A stretch of 17,744 nt of DNA, taken from positions 1-17,744 of the forward strand of contig CATOKC010000068.1 in assembly GCA_951800675.1 (NCBI GenBank). Reading direction: 5' to 3'. The position numbers and the translations under genes are program-made. This stretch comes from an uncultured Oscillibacter sp. GTDB taxonomy: Bacteria; Bacillota_A; Clostridia; Oscillospirales; Oscillospiraceae. Each line of letters opens with the position of its first letter. Position 1 is the first letter of the stretch. Below are positions 1-6,906 of the stretch, piece after piece. The notes under the pieces were generated by a model. It did no database searches and was not told the origin of the DNA. It saw nothing but the letters and a program-made list of their open reading frames with translations.

Positions 1-27
1 GGCGTCTGCCGTTTTCCGGCAGCCGCC
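1..27 (-). terminator. Candidate terminator hairpin after the HPr gene
   Basis: The arms GGCGTCTGCCG and CGGCAGCCGCC pair with one mismatch around a TTTTC loop, 16 bases past the HPr stop codon. Any T-run on the minus strand would lie outside the window, so terminator function is inferred from stem strength and position. Confidence 0.5.
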
Positions 28-43
28 CGCCCCGGACTATCCG

Positions 44-304
44 TTACAGATTTTCCTCAAAGAACGTCCGAAGGGCGGCAATGGCCATGTCCTCCTCCGC
101 GCCCTCGGCGGCAACGGTGACTTCATCGCCCCGCTTGATGCCCATATTCATCAGCTTCATCAGCTGGGAGGCTTTGACGGTTTTATCTCCCTTGGTCACC
201 GTGACTAGGGTATCCGGGAAGGACTTCGCCAGCTTGCTCAAAAGTCCGGCGGGGCGGGCGTGGATGCCCAGTTCGTCCTCAATGGTATAAGTAAACTCTT
301 TCAA
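44..304 (-). CDS. HPr family phosphocarrier protein
   Basis: Small cytosolic phosphocarrier that passes phosphate from PTS enzyme I to sugar-specific IIA domains. The active-site motif GIHARPAG is present. I choose the TTG at 304-302 as start because AAGGAG lies 8 bases upstream, the protein then begins MKEFTYTI as in relatives, and the catalytic histidine becomes His15, the family position. The ATG at 325 has no ribosome site but directly follows the upstream stop and would add seven residues. The length is 86 aa, normal for HPr. Around the HPr-kinase site the sequence reads KASQLMKL. Aligned on the conserved LM..MGI helix, the regulatory serine position holds Gln, with a Ser one residue earlier; an extra residue in the preceding loop makes that Ser number 46. 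It is the last gene of the PTS operon, and no enzyme I gene is in view. Confidence 0.9.
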   Translation of the reverse strand: MKEFTYTIEDELGIHARPAGLLSKLAKSFPDTLVTVTKGDKTVKASQLMKLMNMGIKRGDEVTVAAEGAEEDMAIAALRTFFEENL

Positions 305-326
305 AATCAAACGCTCCTTTTGCATA

Positions 327-593
327 TCACCGGAGGGATTCCAAAATCCGCTCCACGTTGCGGTGTCCGTTGCGGATGCTCAGGTCCGCCAGGAAGGTCA
401 GGCCCAGGCTCACCGCCCCGGCGATTGCCGAGACAACGCCCAGAAGGAACCATCCCTCCATCTGGAACCCGAACACCGCCAGTGCTGCCAGGGACGCCGC
501 CAGCAGGAATAAAAACCGCCTCCAGCCGCCGATTTTTGCAAGCGCTTCTTTCTGCTTTCGCGCCTCGTCCAGCGCCTGTTCTCTGTTCAGCAT
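327..593 (-). CDS. Small two-helix membrane protein of the PTS operon, unknown function
   Basis: This 88-aa protein is not recognised. It starts with a charged, probably helical segment (MLNREQALDEARKQKE), followed by two hydrophobic helices at about residues 25-42 and 48-67, and a charged tail ending in RNVERILESLR. The start at 593 is set by AAGGAGGA seven bases upstream; a longer reading to 644 has no such site and would run through the 637-664 hairpin. Its stop lies one base before the ATG at 325, so it is tightly linked to HPr. The position between IID and HPr suggests a membrane accessory of this PTS, but that rests on context alone. The reading frame, ribosome site and operon position support a real gene. 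Confidence 0.75.
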   Translation of the reverse strand: MLNREQALDEARKQKEALAKIGGWRRFLFLLAASLAALAVFGFQMEGWFLLGVVSAIAGAVSLGLTFLADLSIRNGHRNVERILESLR

Positions 594-636
594 GGCCGCG
601 TCCTCCTTAAAATCAGGTGTCGTTCCGCCGGTTCCC

Positions 637-664
637 CCGGCCATAGGACTTGACCTATGGCCGG
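637..664 (-). other. Intercistronic hairpin between IID and the small membrane protein gene
   Basis: A perfect 11-bp inverted repeat, CCGGCCATAGG and CCTATGGCCGG, surrounds a 6-base loop. No T-run follows on the minus strand, so it is not a standard terminator. It probably stabilises or partly attenuates the PTS transcript so that IIABCD is expressed differently from the last two genes. Confidence 0.55.
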
Positions 665-707
665 AAGACGGCGGTATGGAGAAAGAAGTGAGAGTGAGTA
701 TTGTAAA

Positions 708-1535
708 TCAGTAGCTCAGGCCGGGGTTGAAGAAGCCCAGGAGAACGCCCACGAAGGCAACCGCTACCAGAATCAGCATGACCACCACGGGACTCAGCCG
801 TTTCTTGCTGAGAAGATACCAGCAGATCAGCACGAAGACCGCGCTGAGAATGGAGGGATACACGTCGTTCAGGGTCTTTTGGAGGTCCACGATGACGCTT
901 CCGTCGCTGCCCAGCATTTGGAAGGAGGTCGTGATGTTGATCCAGCTGGCCGTCACGCCGCCGATGACCATGGTGCCCAGCATGATGATGGAATCCCGGA
1001 TCGCGTTGGCTTTTTCTCCTACCAGAACCTCCACGGCCTTGCCGCCCAGCTCATAACCCTTGAAGTACATGAAGCGCATGATGAGGAACATGCCGATGTT
1101 CCACACCAGGATGTAGAAAATCGCGCCCAGGGGGGAGCCGCCGCCGGAGAGACCCAGGGCAATGCCCAGCAGGATGGGGAGCAGGGTGCCGACCACCAGG
1201 GAATCGCCGATGCCCGCCAGGGGGCCCATAAGGCCCGCCCGGATGCCGTTTATGGTCTCGTCGTCCACGGGCTCACCGTTAGCCCGGGCTTCCTCCATAC
1301 CGGCGGTGATGCCTACCACGATGGAGCCCACCTGGGGCTCGGTATTGAAGAAGGTGGAGTAGGTCAGGGTCTTCTCGGTCTGTTCCTCATTGGTGTCATA
1401 GAGCTCCTGGATGATGGGGAGCATGGCGCACATATAGCCGAAGGTCTGCATGTGCTCCTGGGAGAAGCAGGTCAGATGGCCGTAGAACCAGTTGCGGAAC
1501 GATTTGTTCAGCGCCTTTTTCGAGAGCTTTTTCAT
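708..1535 (-). CDS. PTS mannose/fructose/sorbose family transporter subunit IID
   Basis: Membrane subunit that forms the sugar channel together with IIC in mannose-family PTS transporters. The length (275 aa) is normal. The soluble amino-terminal region carries family features such as RNWFYGHLTCFSQEHMQ and NTEPQVGSIVVGI, followed by the IID signature GIRAGLMGPLAGIGDSL near residues 133-149. Hydrophobic segments follow, with a final membrane helix close to the C-terminus. It starts two bases after the IIC stop codon, as expected for a translationally coupled pair. The sugar cannot be read from the sequence: this family includes mannose, fructose, sorbose, N-acetylgalactosamine and glycated amino acid systems. 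Confidence 0.95.
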   Translation of the reverse strand: MKKLSKKALNKSFRNWFYGHLTCFSQEHMQTFGYMCAMLPIIQELYDTNEEQTEKTLTYSTFFNTEPQVGSIVVGITAGMEEARANGEPVDDETINGIRAGLMGPLAGIGDSLVVGTLLPILLGIALGLSGGGSPLGAIFYILVWNIGMFLIMRFMYFKGYELGGKAVEVLVGEKANAIRDSIIMLGTMVIGGVTASWINITTSFQMLGSDGSVIVDLQKTLNDVYPSILSAVFVLICWYLLSKKRLSPVVVMLILVAVAFVGVLLGFFNPGLSY

Positions 1536-1537
1536 GG

Positions 1538-2386
1538 TCAGATATCCTCCTCATCGTCGTCTCCCGCGCCAATCGCAGCCGTCGCGGCGGCGGGACGCAG
1601 GGCCAGGCACCGGATGTTGTAATTGATGATGGCAAAGAAGCCGCCGACAATGGCGCAGCCGATCAGGTTCAGGTGCATGCAGGCGCAGAGGGTGAAGCCG
1701 AAGAAGAAGGTCAGGAAGTCCACCGGCTTGGACACCACCTGCTTGAGGAGGATCGCCACGCCCACGGCGGGAAGCAGGGAACCTACGGTGAACAGGGTCT
1801 TCATGGCAAGGCCGTCCATAGGCAGATAATCCTTGATGAGCTGGACCATGTTGGAGCCGAAGTAGCACATGATGAAGGTGGGGATGAAGGAACAGAGGAT
1901 GTGGGAGATCCAGGGCAGGACCATGTCCACCAGATACAGCTTCTTCAGCTGGCCCTTCTTGACCCACTCCAGGCCCATGTGCTGCCAAATGAGGTTGATG
2001 GTGGCGGTGCCGTAGAAGAGGACTGTGCCCACGGTGCCGACGGTGGCTGCCATGGAGACCGCGAAGCCCTGGGCCTCGGCGGTGGCGGGGTCCAGCCCCA
2101 CGGAGGAGACATACAGCATGGCCAGAGGGATGCCGATGTACGAAATGGAACGAACGTCTGCGGACACGGTGCCGCCGGGGGTGACCAGGGCGATGTACAC
2201 AATCTGTACCGCCGCGCCCAGCATGATGCCCATGGGGACGTTCCCCAGCACCAGGCCGCAGACCAGGCCGCCGATCAGAGGACGGCCTAACGTGTAGTTT
2301 CCGAAGGTGGTGCCGCCTAAGCCCGGCATGGAGGAGAGACACGCGCAGAGTCCCAGGATGGCGGCCTGCACAACATTGATTGTCAT
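1538..2386 (-). CDS. PTS mannose/fructose/sorbose family transporter subunit IIC
   Basis: Polytopic membrane subunit that partners IID for sugar translocation. It is 282 aa and begins MTINVVQAAILGLCACLSS, typical of the IIC sorbose-specific family, with conserved GRPLIGGLVCGLVLG and MLGAAVQIVYIA segments near residues 34-67. Several hydrophobic helices follow. The tail is unusually alanine-rich and then acidic, ending GDDDEEDI, possibly a cytosolic contact surface. The ribosome site AAAGGA precedes the ATG. It follows IIB after an 84-base gap containing a hairpin and is followed almost immediately by IID. Assignment to the mannose superfamily is firm; substrate is unknown. Confidence 0.95.
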   Translation of the reverse strand: MTINVVQAAILGLCACLSSMPGLGGTTFGNYTLGRPLIGGLVCGLVLGNVPMGIMLGAAVQIVYIALVTPGGTVSADVRSISYIGIPLAMLYVSSVGLDPATAEAQGFAVSMAATVGTVGTVLFYGTATINLIWQHMGLEWVKKGQLKKLYLVDMVLPWISHILCSFIPTFIMCYFGSNMVQLIKDYLPMDGLAMKTLFTVGSLLPAVGVAILLKQVVSKPVDFLTFFFGFTLCACMHLNLIGCAIVGGFFAIINYNIRCLALRPAAATAAIGAGDDDEEDI

Positions 2387-2421
2387 AACAAGTAGTCCTT
2401 TCTTGTTTTATTTGGGAGGAT

Positions 2422-2459
2422 CTGCCGCTGATTCAGGAGAGATGAATGCCTGGCGGCAG
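2422..2459 (-). other. Intercistronic hairpin between IIB and IIC
   Basis: The outer arms CTGCCGC and GCGGCAG enclose an inner ATTCA/TGAAT stem in the 84-base gap. No T-run follows. It may separate expression or protect mRNA between the soluble subunits and the membrane subunits. Confidence 0.4.
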
Positions 2460-2470
2460 GAGGCGAGCCA

Positions 2471-2962
2471 TCAATTGAAGCCGAACTGGCCCCGGAACTT
2501 CTTCCAATTGCCGATGGCGGCCTCTTTGATGAGGGCGAACTCAATGTTGTATCCCGCCGCCATGAGCTTTTCGAAGGCTTCGGCCTCCTCCTGGGTGATG
2601 GACTGGTTGTTTCCCAGCTTCACCGCGCCGGGGCGGTCGTTGCAGGGACCCACGCAGATTTCCCTGGTGCCGGGGTCGAAGGGCTGGTCCAGCAGAACCT
2701 TGACCATGTCCACGGGATTCTTGGCAATGAGGAAATACTGATCCTGGCTGGCCAGGACCTTTTCCTTTTTGGCCTGCCAGTCCGCCAGGGTCCAGACGAA
2801 GGTTTTCTTGTCGCTGGCGTTTTTGTAGGCGGCCTTCAGAACCGGGGTGCTGGCAGCCTTGTCGTTGACGGCGATTAGGCCGGTGCAGGGGTACTCCAGG
2901 GACCAGCGGGTGCAGGTCTGGCCGTGGATCATGCGGTCGTCAATGCGAATGAAGCTGATCAT
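2471..2962 (-). CDS. PTS mannose/fructose/sorbose family transporter subunit IIB
   Basis: Cytosolic phosphotransfer subunit of 163 aa, the usual size. The signature RIDDRMIHGQ at residues 6-15 contains the phosphorylated histidine His13, and the following segment fits the IIB fold. The start is well set: GGAGGA lies shortly upstream of the ATG, 21 bases after IIA. It takes phosphate from IIA and donates it to the sugar as it emerges from IIC-IID. IIA and IIB are encoded separately, unlike the fused IIAB of enterobacterial ManX. The sequence WTLADWQAKKEKVLASQDQ and the GxCxDRPG-like segment look normal, and no catalytic residue appears lost. Confidence 0.95.
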   Translation of the reverse strand: MISFIRIDDRMIHGQTCTRWSLEYPCTGLIAVNDKAASTPVLKAAYKNASDKKTFVWTLADWQAKKEKVLASQDQYFLIAKNPVDMVKVLLDQPFDPGTREICVGPCNDRPGAVKLGNNQSITQEEAEAFEKLMAAGYNIEFALIKEAAIGNWKKFRGQFGFN

Positions 2963-2982
2963 AAATTCTTCCTCCTAAAAAT

Positions 2983-3408
2983 TTAAATGTCGTCGTCAGA
3001 GTCCGCGTTGGTTTCGGTCCGGAACAGCTTCACTTCCTCCACGGCGCAGGACTTCATGGCCTCCACCGTCTCGTCCAGGAGGTCGTCCTCCCCCTCGATA
3101 GCCGTCACCGCCATGGGAAGGTTCATGCCGCCCACTGCCCGAACGTTGTCCAGGCCCGGCCCTTCTGACAAAGCCGCCATGGTGGTGGTCAGGGGGGACC
3201 CATTCACCAGGTCCGCCATGACGATGACCTCATCCTCCGCCGTAATGGGGGCGATGACCTGCCGGACCTGCTCCTGGAAGGCGGGAAGCGCCATGCCGTC
3301 CCGGAAGGAAACCTGGAGCACGTCCTCCCGCTTCCCCACCAGCATTCCCAGGGCCTCCGCCATTCCCGCGGCGAAGCCGCCGTGGCTGACAATCAAGTGA
3401 TACCGCAT
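2983..3408 (-). CDS. PTS mannose family transporter subunit IIA
   Basis: Cytosolic IIA subunit that accepts phosphate from HPr. Starting at 3408 gives MRYHLIVSHGGFAAGM, which places the active-site histidine at residue 9, near His10 of the E. coli ManX IIA domain. An ATG at 3417 (adding MER) is also possible; AGAAAGGA lies just upstream of it. The open frame continues to 3492 but that stretch is non-coding control region. The length of about 141 aa is normal. The segments VNGSPLTTT and GGMNLPM are typical of the family. It is the first gene of the PTS operon, about 180 bases downstream of the terminator that closes the sensor operon. Confidence 0.93.
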   Translation of the reverse strand: MRYHLIVSHGGFAAGMAEALGMLVGKREDVLQVSFRDGMALPAFQEQVRQVIAPITAEDEVIVMADLVNGSPLTTTMAALSEGPGLDNVRAVGGMNLPMAVTAIEGEDDLLDETVEAMKSCAVEEVKLFRTETNADSDDDI

Positions 3409-3502
3409 ACGCTCCATTTCCTTTCTGTCGTGTCGTTCAGGATAGTTACATCTTAACGAAAAAAATCCCCCCGCGCACCTGAGTTTTGTCACAACTTACG
3501 GG

Positions 3503-3536
3503 TGACATTTGTCATGAATTCACGGTTTGTTCAAAC
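3503..3536. promoter_or_regulatory. Palindrome cluster upstream of the PTS operon, candidate operators
   Basis: Three separate palindromes lie almost end to end: TGACATTTGTCA (3503-3514), TGAATTCA (3515-3522) and GTTTGTTCAAAC (3525-3536). They sit about 95-130 bases upstream of IIA. A possible minus-strand -10 box TAAGAT (3455-3450) lacks a good -35, which fits an activated promoter. Binding by the neighbouring NarL-type regulator is a guess. Confidence 0.35.
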
Positions 3537-3590
3537 ACGGCTGACAGTTTCTGAAAACCCGACCCCGGTTTTTTGGCGAAAACGGACAAA

Positions 3591-3636
3591 GAAAAAGCCT
3601 GCTCAAAACCGGTGTTCCGGTTTCAAACAGGCTTTC
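3591..3636 (-). terminator. Rho-independent terminator closing the sensor operon
   Basis: The outer arms AAAGCCTG/CAGGCTTT and the inner arms AAACCGG/CCGGTTT form one long hairpin. On the minus strand it is followed by TTTTTC. It lies about 20 bases after the binding-protein stop codon, separating the sensor operon from the PTS operon. Confidence 0.85.
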
Positions 3637-3656
3637 GCCTCCCGCGATGAGGATTG

Positions 3657-4910
3657 TCACTGATTCAGAAAGACGTTGATCTCCCGCTGGGCGATCAGCA
3701 TCCGCTGCTCCTGGTCCCCGGCCTCCGCCACGGCGCTCTCCGCCATCATCATGGCTTGGTCGCTGCGCTCGAAGCGGGGAGCCGTCACGGCGGCGCTCAT
3801 GATCTCCCGGATAAGCTCCGCCGGGAAGCTGCCGGGCAGGTCCAAGTCCCTGGCGTTTTCCGCCACCCGCCGCACGGGGGAGATACCATGGGAATAAGCA
3901 TACAGCTCGCTCTGTACGGCATCGTCCGCAGACAGCAGTCTTGCCAATTCCCAGGCCAGCTCCTGATGCCCGCTCCGGGCACTGACGCCCAGGAGCATGG
4001 TGCGGAGTTCGGAAACATTGTCCCCGTCGGGCCCGGCGGGCATGCACACGCAGTCCCACTCAAAGCCGGAGTATTTCCGCACCCGCCAGGGGTAGGGCTG
4101 ATAGGCCCGATACTCGGAGAACAGGAAAGGCCGGAAGGCCACCCGGCCCAAATCGAAGTCCCGGGCCGTGACGGTGTAGCCCCCGTTCAGGTCCGTGAGG
4201 CTCTTGGCAAACCGCACCGCCGCCTGGACCCGCTCGTCCGCCAGACAGCAGGCCGTCCCGTCCTCGGAAAAGAGGCTGGCTCCGTTGGCGTAGAGGGCAT
4301 TCTGCCAGGTGTAGTCGTAGACGCCGAAGGTCCGGCTGTCCAGGTCCGTCACCCGGGCGCAGATGTCATAAAAATCCTCCCAGGTCCAACGGTTGTCCGG
4401 CAGGGGAATCCCCCGGCTCTCCAGCAGGGTCTTGTTGACAAACATGATGGTGGGGACGCTCTCCTGGGGCAGGGCGTACTGCTTCCCCCCCAGCCGCCCG
4501 GCCCGGAGGCAGGGCTCGTAGTAAGCGCCGGCGTCAAACTCCGCGTCGGAGGCCATGAAGCCGTCCAGCTCCGCCAGGGCCCCGGAGGAGGCCAGGAGGT
4601 TGAAGTCCTCCGGCAAAACAAAGCAGAGGTCCGGCTCTGTCCCCTTCAAAATCCGCCCCGCCAGCCACTCGCTGTAAGCGTCCGTGGGGATACCGCTGAC
4701 GTACTCCACCCGGACGCCGGGGCGGCGCTCCTGAAACAGGGCGATGGCGTCGTCCAGAATCTGATAGCAGTCCCCGGTGGGGGTCTGCCAGTAGCTTCCG
4801 GCGTAAACGCCCACGGTCAGCACCGACTCCCGACGGGCCTCCAGCCCCCAGAGCAGCCCCCCGGCCAGCAGAACGGCGGCCAGGGCCGCGATTCCCAGGC
4901 GGCGCTTCAT
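3657..4910 (-). CDS. Membrane-anchored extracellular solute-binding protein (family 1)
   Basis: A 417-aa protein with one amino-terminal hydrophobic helix (about residues 6-22), then an extracellular domain resembling type 1 sugar-binding proteins of ABC importers, for example TLLESRGIPLPDNRWTWEDF and NALYANGASLFSEDG. There is no lipobox cysteine, so it is probably an uncleaved membrane anchor, unusual for an importer binding protein. The ATG at 4910 overlaps the response-regulator stop by four bases (ATGA), so the genes are translationally coupled. No permease or ATPase is nearby. It may sense or present sugar to the kinase rather than import it. It is the last gene before the terminator at 3591-3636. 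Confidence 0.88.
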   Translation of the reverse strand: MKRRLGIAALAAVLLAGGLLWGLEARRESVLTVGVYAGSYWQTPTGDCYQILDDAIALFQERRPGVRVEYVSGIPTDAYSEWLAGRILKGTEPDLCFVLPEDFNLLASSGALAELDGFMASDAEFDAGAYYEPCLRAGRLGGKQYALPQESVPTIMFVNKTLLESRGIPLPDNRWTWEDFYDICARVTDLDSRTFGVYDYTWQNALYANGASLFSEDGTACCLADERVQAAVRFAKSLTDLNGGYTVTARDFDLGRVAFRPFLFSEYRAYQPYPWRVRKYSGFEWDCVCMPAGPDGDNVSELRTMLLGVSARSGHQELAWELARLLSADDAVQSELYAYSHGISPVRRVAENARDLDLPGSFPAELIREIMSAAVTAPRFERSDQAMMMAESAVAEAGDQEQRMLIAQREINVFLNQ

Positions 4911-5578
4911 GGGAACATCCCCTGATTCACCGCGCCGGTCTGCACGGCCCAAATGGCCAGCTGGGTCCGGTCCCGGAGGTCCAGCTTGCTGAGGATGCCG
5001 CTGATGGTGTTGCGGACCGTACCCTCGGAGAGGCATAGCTCCCCGGCAATTTCCTTATTAGACAGCCCCCGACCCACGGTTCGGATCACCTGCCATTCGC
5101 TCTTGCTCAGCTCCGCCCCGCCCCGCTGGTCCACCTGGAGGGTCGCGGCCCCCCTCGCCATGCTGGAGAACTGCTGGATGGCCTTGCTGGCGATCTCCGG
5201 GTTCAGCATAGCCCCGCCCTCGTGGACGATCTGGATGGCCCTGGACAGCTCGGAGACGCTGCTCCCCTTGAGAAGATATCCGCTGGCCCCGTTTTTCAAA
5301 GCCCCGAAAACATACTCGTCGTCGTCAAAGGTGGTCAGCACCACGATCTTCGTGCCGGGCCAGCGCTCTTTAAACAGCCGGGTGCCCTCCACCCCGTCCA
5401 TGCCGGGCATCCGGATATCCATCAGCACCACGTCCGGGCGGCAGGCGGCAGCGCTTTTCAGCGCCTCTTGGACGCTGGAAGCCGCGCCCACCACCTCAAT
5501 GCCAGGGCTGACGCTGAGAACCACCTTCAAACTCTCCCGGAACAGCTCCTGGTCGTCTACAATCAAGACTCGGATCAT
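4907..5578 (-). CDS. NarL/FixJ-family response regulator
   Basis: A 223-aa DNA-binding response regulator. The receiver domain has the acidic pair D8-D9, phospho-acceptor D54 in LMDIRMPGMDG, and the conserved YLLKG lysine near residue 104. A LuxR-type helix-turn-helix follows at about residues 155-215, with LSKSEWQVIRTVGRGLSNKEIA and the recognition-helix region LSEGTVRNTISGILSKL. It overlaps the kinase gene by four bases and the downstream binding-protein gene by four bases, so the kinase is its likely partner. Its targets are unknown; the downstream PTS promoter with its palindromes is the natural candidate, by inference only. Confidence 0.95.
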   Translation of the reverse strand: MIRVLIVDDQELFRESLKVVLSVSPGIEVVGAASSVQEALKSAAACRPDVVLMDIRMPGMDGVEGTRLFKERWPGTKIVVLTTFDDDEYVFGALKNGASGYLLKGSSVSELSRAIQIVHEGGAMLNPEIASKAIQQFSSMARGAATLQVDQRGGAELSKSEWQVIRTVGRGLSNKEIAGELCLSEGTVRNTISGILSKLDLRDRTQLAIWAVQTGAVNQGMFP

Positions 5579-6906
5579 GCTTCCTCCTCCTTCTCCCGGA
5601 TGGGCAGGCTCACCAGAATGTAAAAGCCCCTCTCTCCGTCCTCTTCCAGTGTTTCCCGGTTCCCAAAGGTCAGGGAGCCTCCCAGCAGCTCCAGCCGCTC
5701 CCGCATGTGCCGCAGGCCAAAGCCTTCCTTGACGTCCTCTCCGCCGCCCAGGCCGTTGTCCCGCACGTCGATAGTCAGGAGGTTGTCCCGCCGGGTCAGG
5801 AAAATGTGTATCTCCGTGGCGTGGCCGTGCCGCGCCGCGTTGGTCATGCTCTCCTGCACCACCCGGTACAGCGTGTCCTCCTCGTCCTGGGCAAAAACCA
5901 GAGGCCCGGCCTGTTGGTCATAGAAGACCTCCGCCGAAGTCGTCGCCTTGAAGTTGGAGATCATCGTCTCCAGCGCCTCCGCCAGAGTGGTGTTCTCCAG
6001 GGCGTCGGGCCGCAGGGCCTTGATGGAGCGGCGCACGTCGTTGAGCCCGTCCCGGGCCGCCTGGGCCACCACTCGAATGCGTTTTTTCGCCTCCTCCGGC
6101 GCGGCGTCAAAGAGGGCCAGCCCCGCGTCGGAGCCCATGATGATGCCCGTCAGGGTGTGTCCCAGGGTATCGTGAATCTCCCGGGCCAGGCGGTTTCGCT
6201 CCCGGACCTCGGCCATACGCTCCAGCTCAAAGGCGTAGTCCCGGAGGCGCTCATTGGCCTGGTTGAGCTGTTTGTTGAGCTTCCGGATGCGGCTGTTCTC
6301 CGCCTTCTGACCCGTAAACAGCAGAATCATAGACAGGACGAACAGCAGCACGTTCAAGCAGATCAACAGACTTTCCGTCCCGGCGAGGAAGCTCCGGACC
6401 GTCTGGTTATAGTAGTCCAGATAGGCGCTGAACGGAATGCGCCCCGTCAAGGGGTACAAGATCTCATAGCGCCCGAAGGAGAACAGCAGAATCAGCGCCG
6501 CCGTGAAGCAGATGCGGTAAAAGCTGTTGCGGACATAGTGGACCAGATCCGCCAGCACCAGCAGCGCCGCGCCGCTGTAGTAAAATTCCAGTGAAGCGGT
6601 AACGCCCAGGCACAGCAGAATCTCCACCAGGCACACCAGCAGCCGGGCCTCAAACCGCTCAATGCCCCAGCGGTTTTTCCCGAAGCTGACGGCGCACAAC
6701 AGCAGGTACTGCCCCAGAGCCCACAAAGGCATCCGCCAGGGCGGCGGAGGGATCTGCCCGGCGGAGGACAGGAAGCTGTAAGCGCCGAAGGAATCACAGA
6801 CCCGCAGCGTCGTGGTCAGGCAGAGCAGGGAATAGAACACGATAATCGACAGGTTCAAGACGAACATCAGCCGGGAGAGGCTGGATAAGGTCTTTTCGTT
6901 ATCCAT
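5575..6906 (-). CDS. Membrane sensor histidine kinase, HisKA_3 type
   Basis: A 443-aa kinase of the NarX/DesK-like class. About six membrane helices fill residues 12-198, with no large extracellular sensor domain. A coiled linker covers about 200-235. The phospho-acceptor His245 lies in REIHDTLGH, and the ATPase domain has the N-box around Asn356 in QESMTNAARHGHA, then DNGLGG and GFGLRHMRERLELLGG. I choose the ATG at 6906, which overlaps the upstream stop as TGATG; a GTG at 6915 is possible. The lack of an input domain, together with coupled binding-protein genes on both sides, suggests that the binding proteins supply the signal through the membrane helices. Confidence 0.94.
   Translation of the reverse strand: MDNEKTLSSLSRLMFVLNLSIIVFYSLLCLTTTLRVCDSFGAYSFLSSAGQIPPPPWRMPLWALGQYLLLCAVSFGKNRWGIERFEARLLVCLVEILLCLGVTASLEFYYSGAALLVLADLVHYVRNSFYRICFTAALILLFSFGRYEILYPLTGRIPFSAYLDYYNQTVRSFLAGTESLLICLNVLLFVLSMILLFTGQKAENSRIRKLNKQLNQANERLRDYAFELERMAEVRERNRLAREIHDTLGHTLTGIIMGSDAGLALFDAAPEEAKKRIRVVAQAARDGLNDVRRSIKALRPDALENTTLAEALETMISNFKATTSAEVFYDQQAGPLVFAQDEEDTLYRVVQESMTNAARHGHATEIHIFLTRRDNLLTIDVRDNGLGGGEDVKEGFGLRHMRERLELLGGSLTFGNRETLEEDGERGFYILVSLPIREKEEEA

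Noticed and set aside
657..1622. Long plus-strand open frame of 321 codons
   Set aside because: It is the antisense shadow of the IID and IIC genes; the His/Gln/Gly-rich composition is typical of reverse-frame reading in GC-rich DNA.
3409..3590. Sigma-54 promoter with LevR-type control of the PTS
   Set aside because: No TGGCAC-N5-TTGCA-like element is visible on the minus strand, and no LevR-like activator gene is in the window.
3654..4925. Plus-strand open frame of 423 codons opposite the binding protein
   Set aside because: The minus-strand frame encodes a recognisable solute-binding protein with coupled neighbours. The plus-strand product has no known motif and low-complexity composition.
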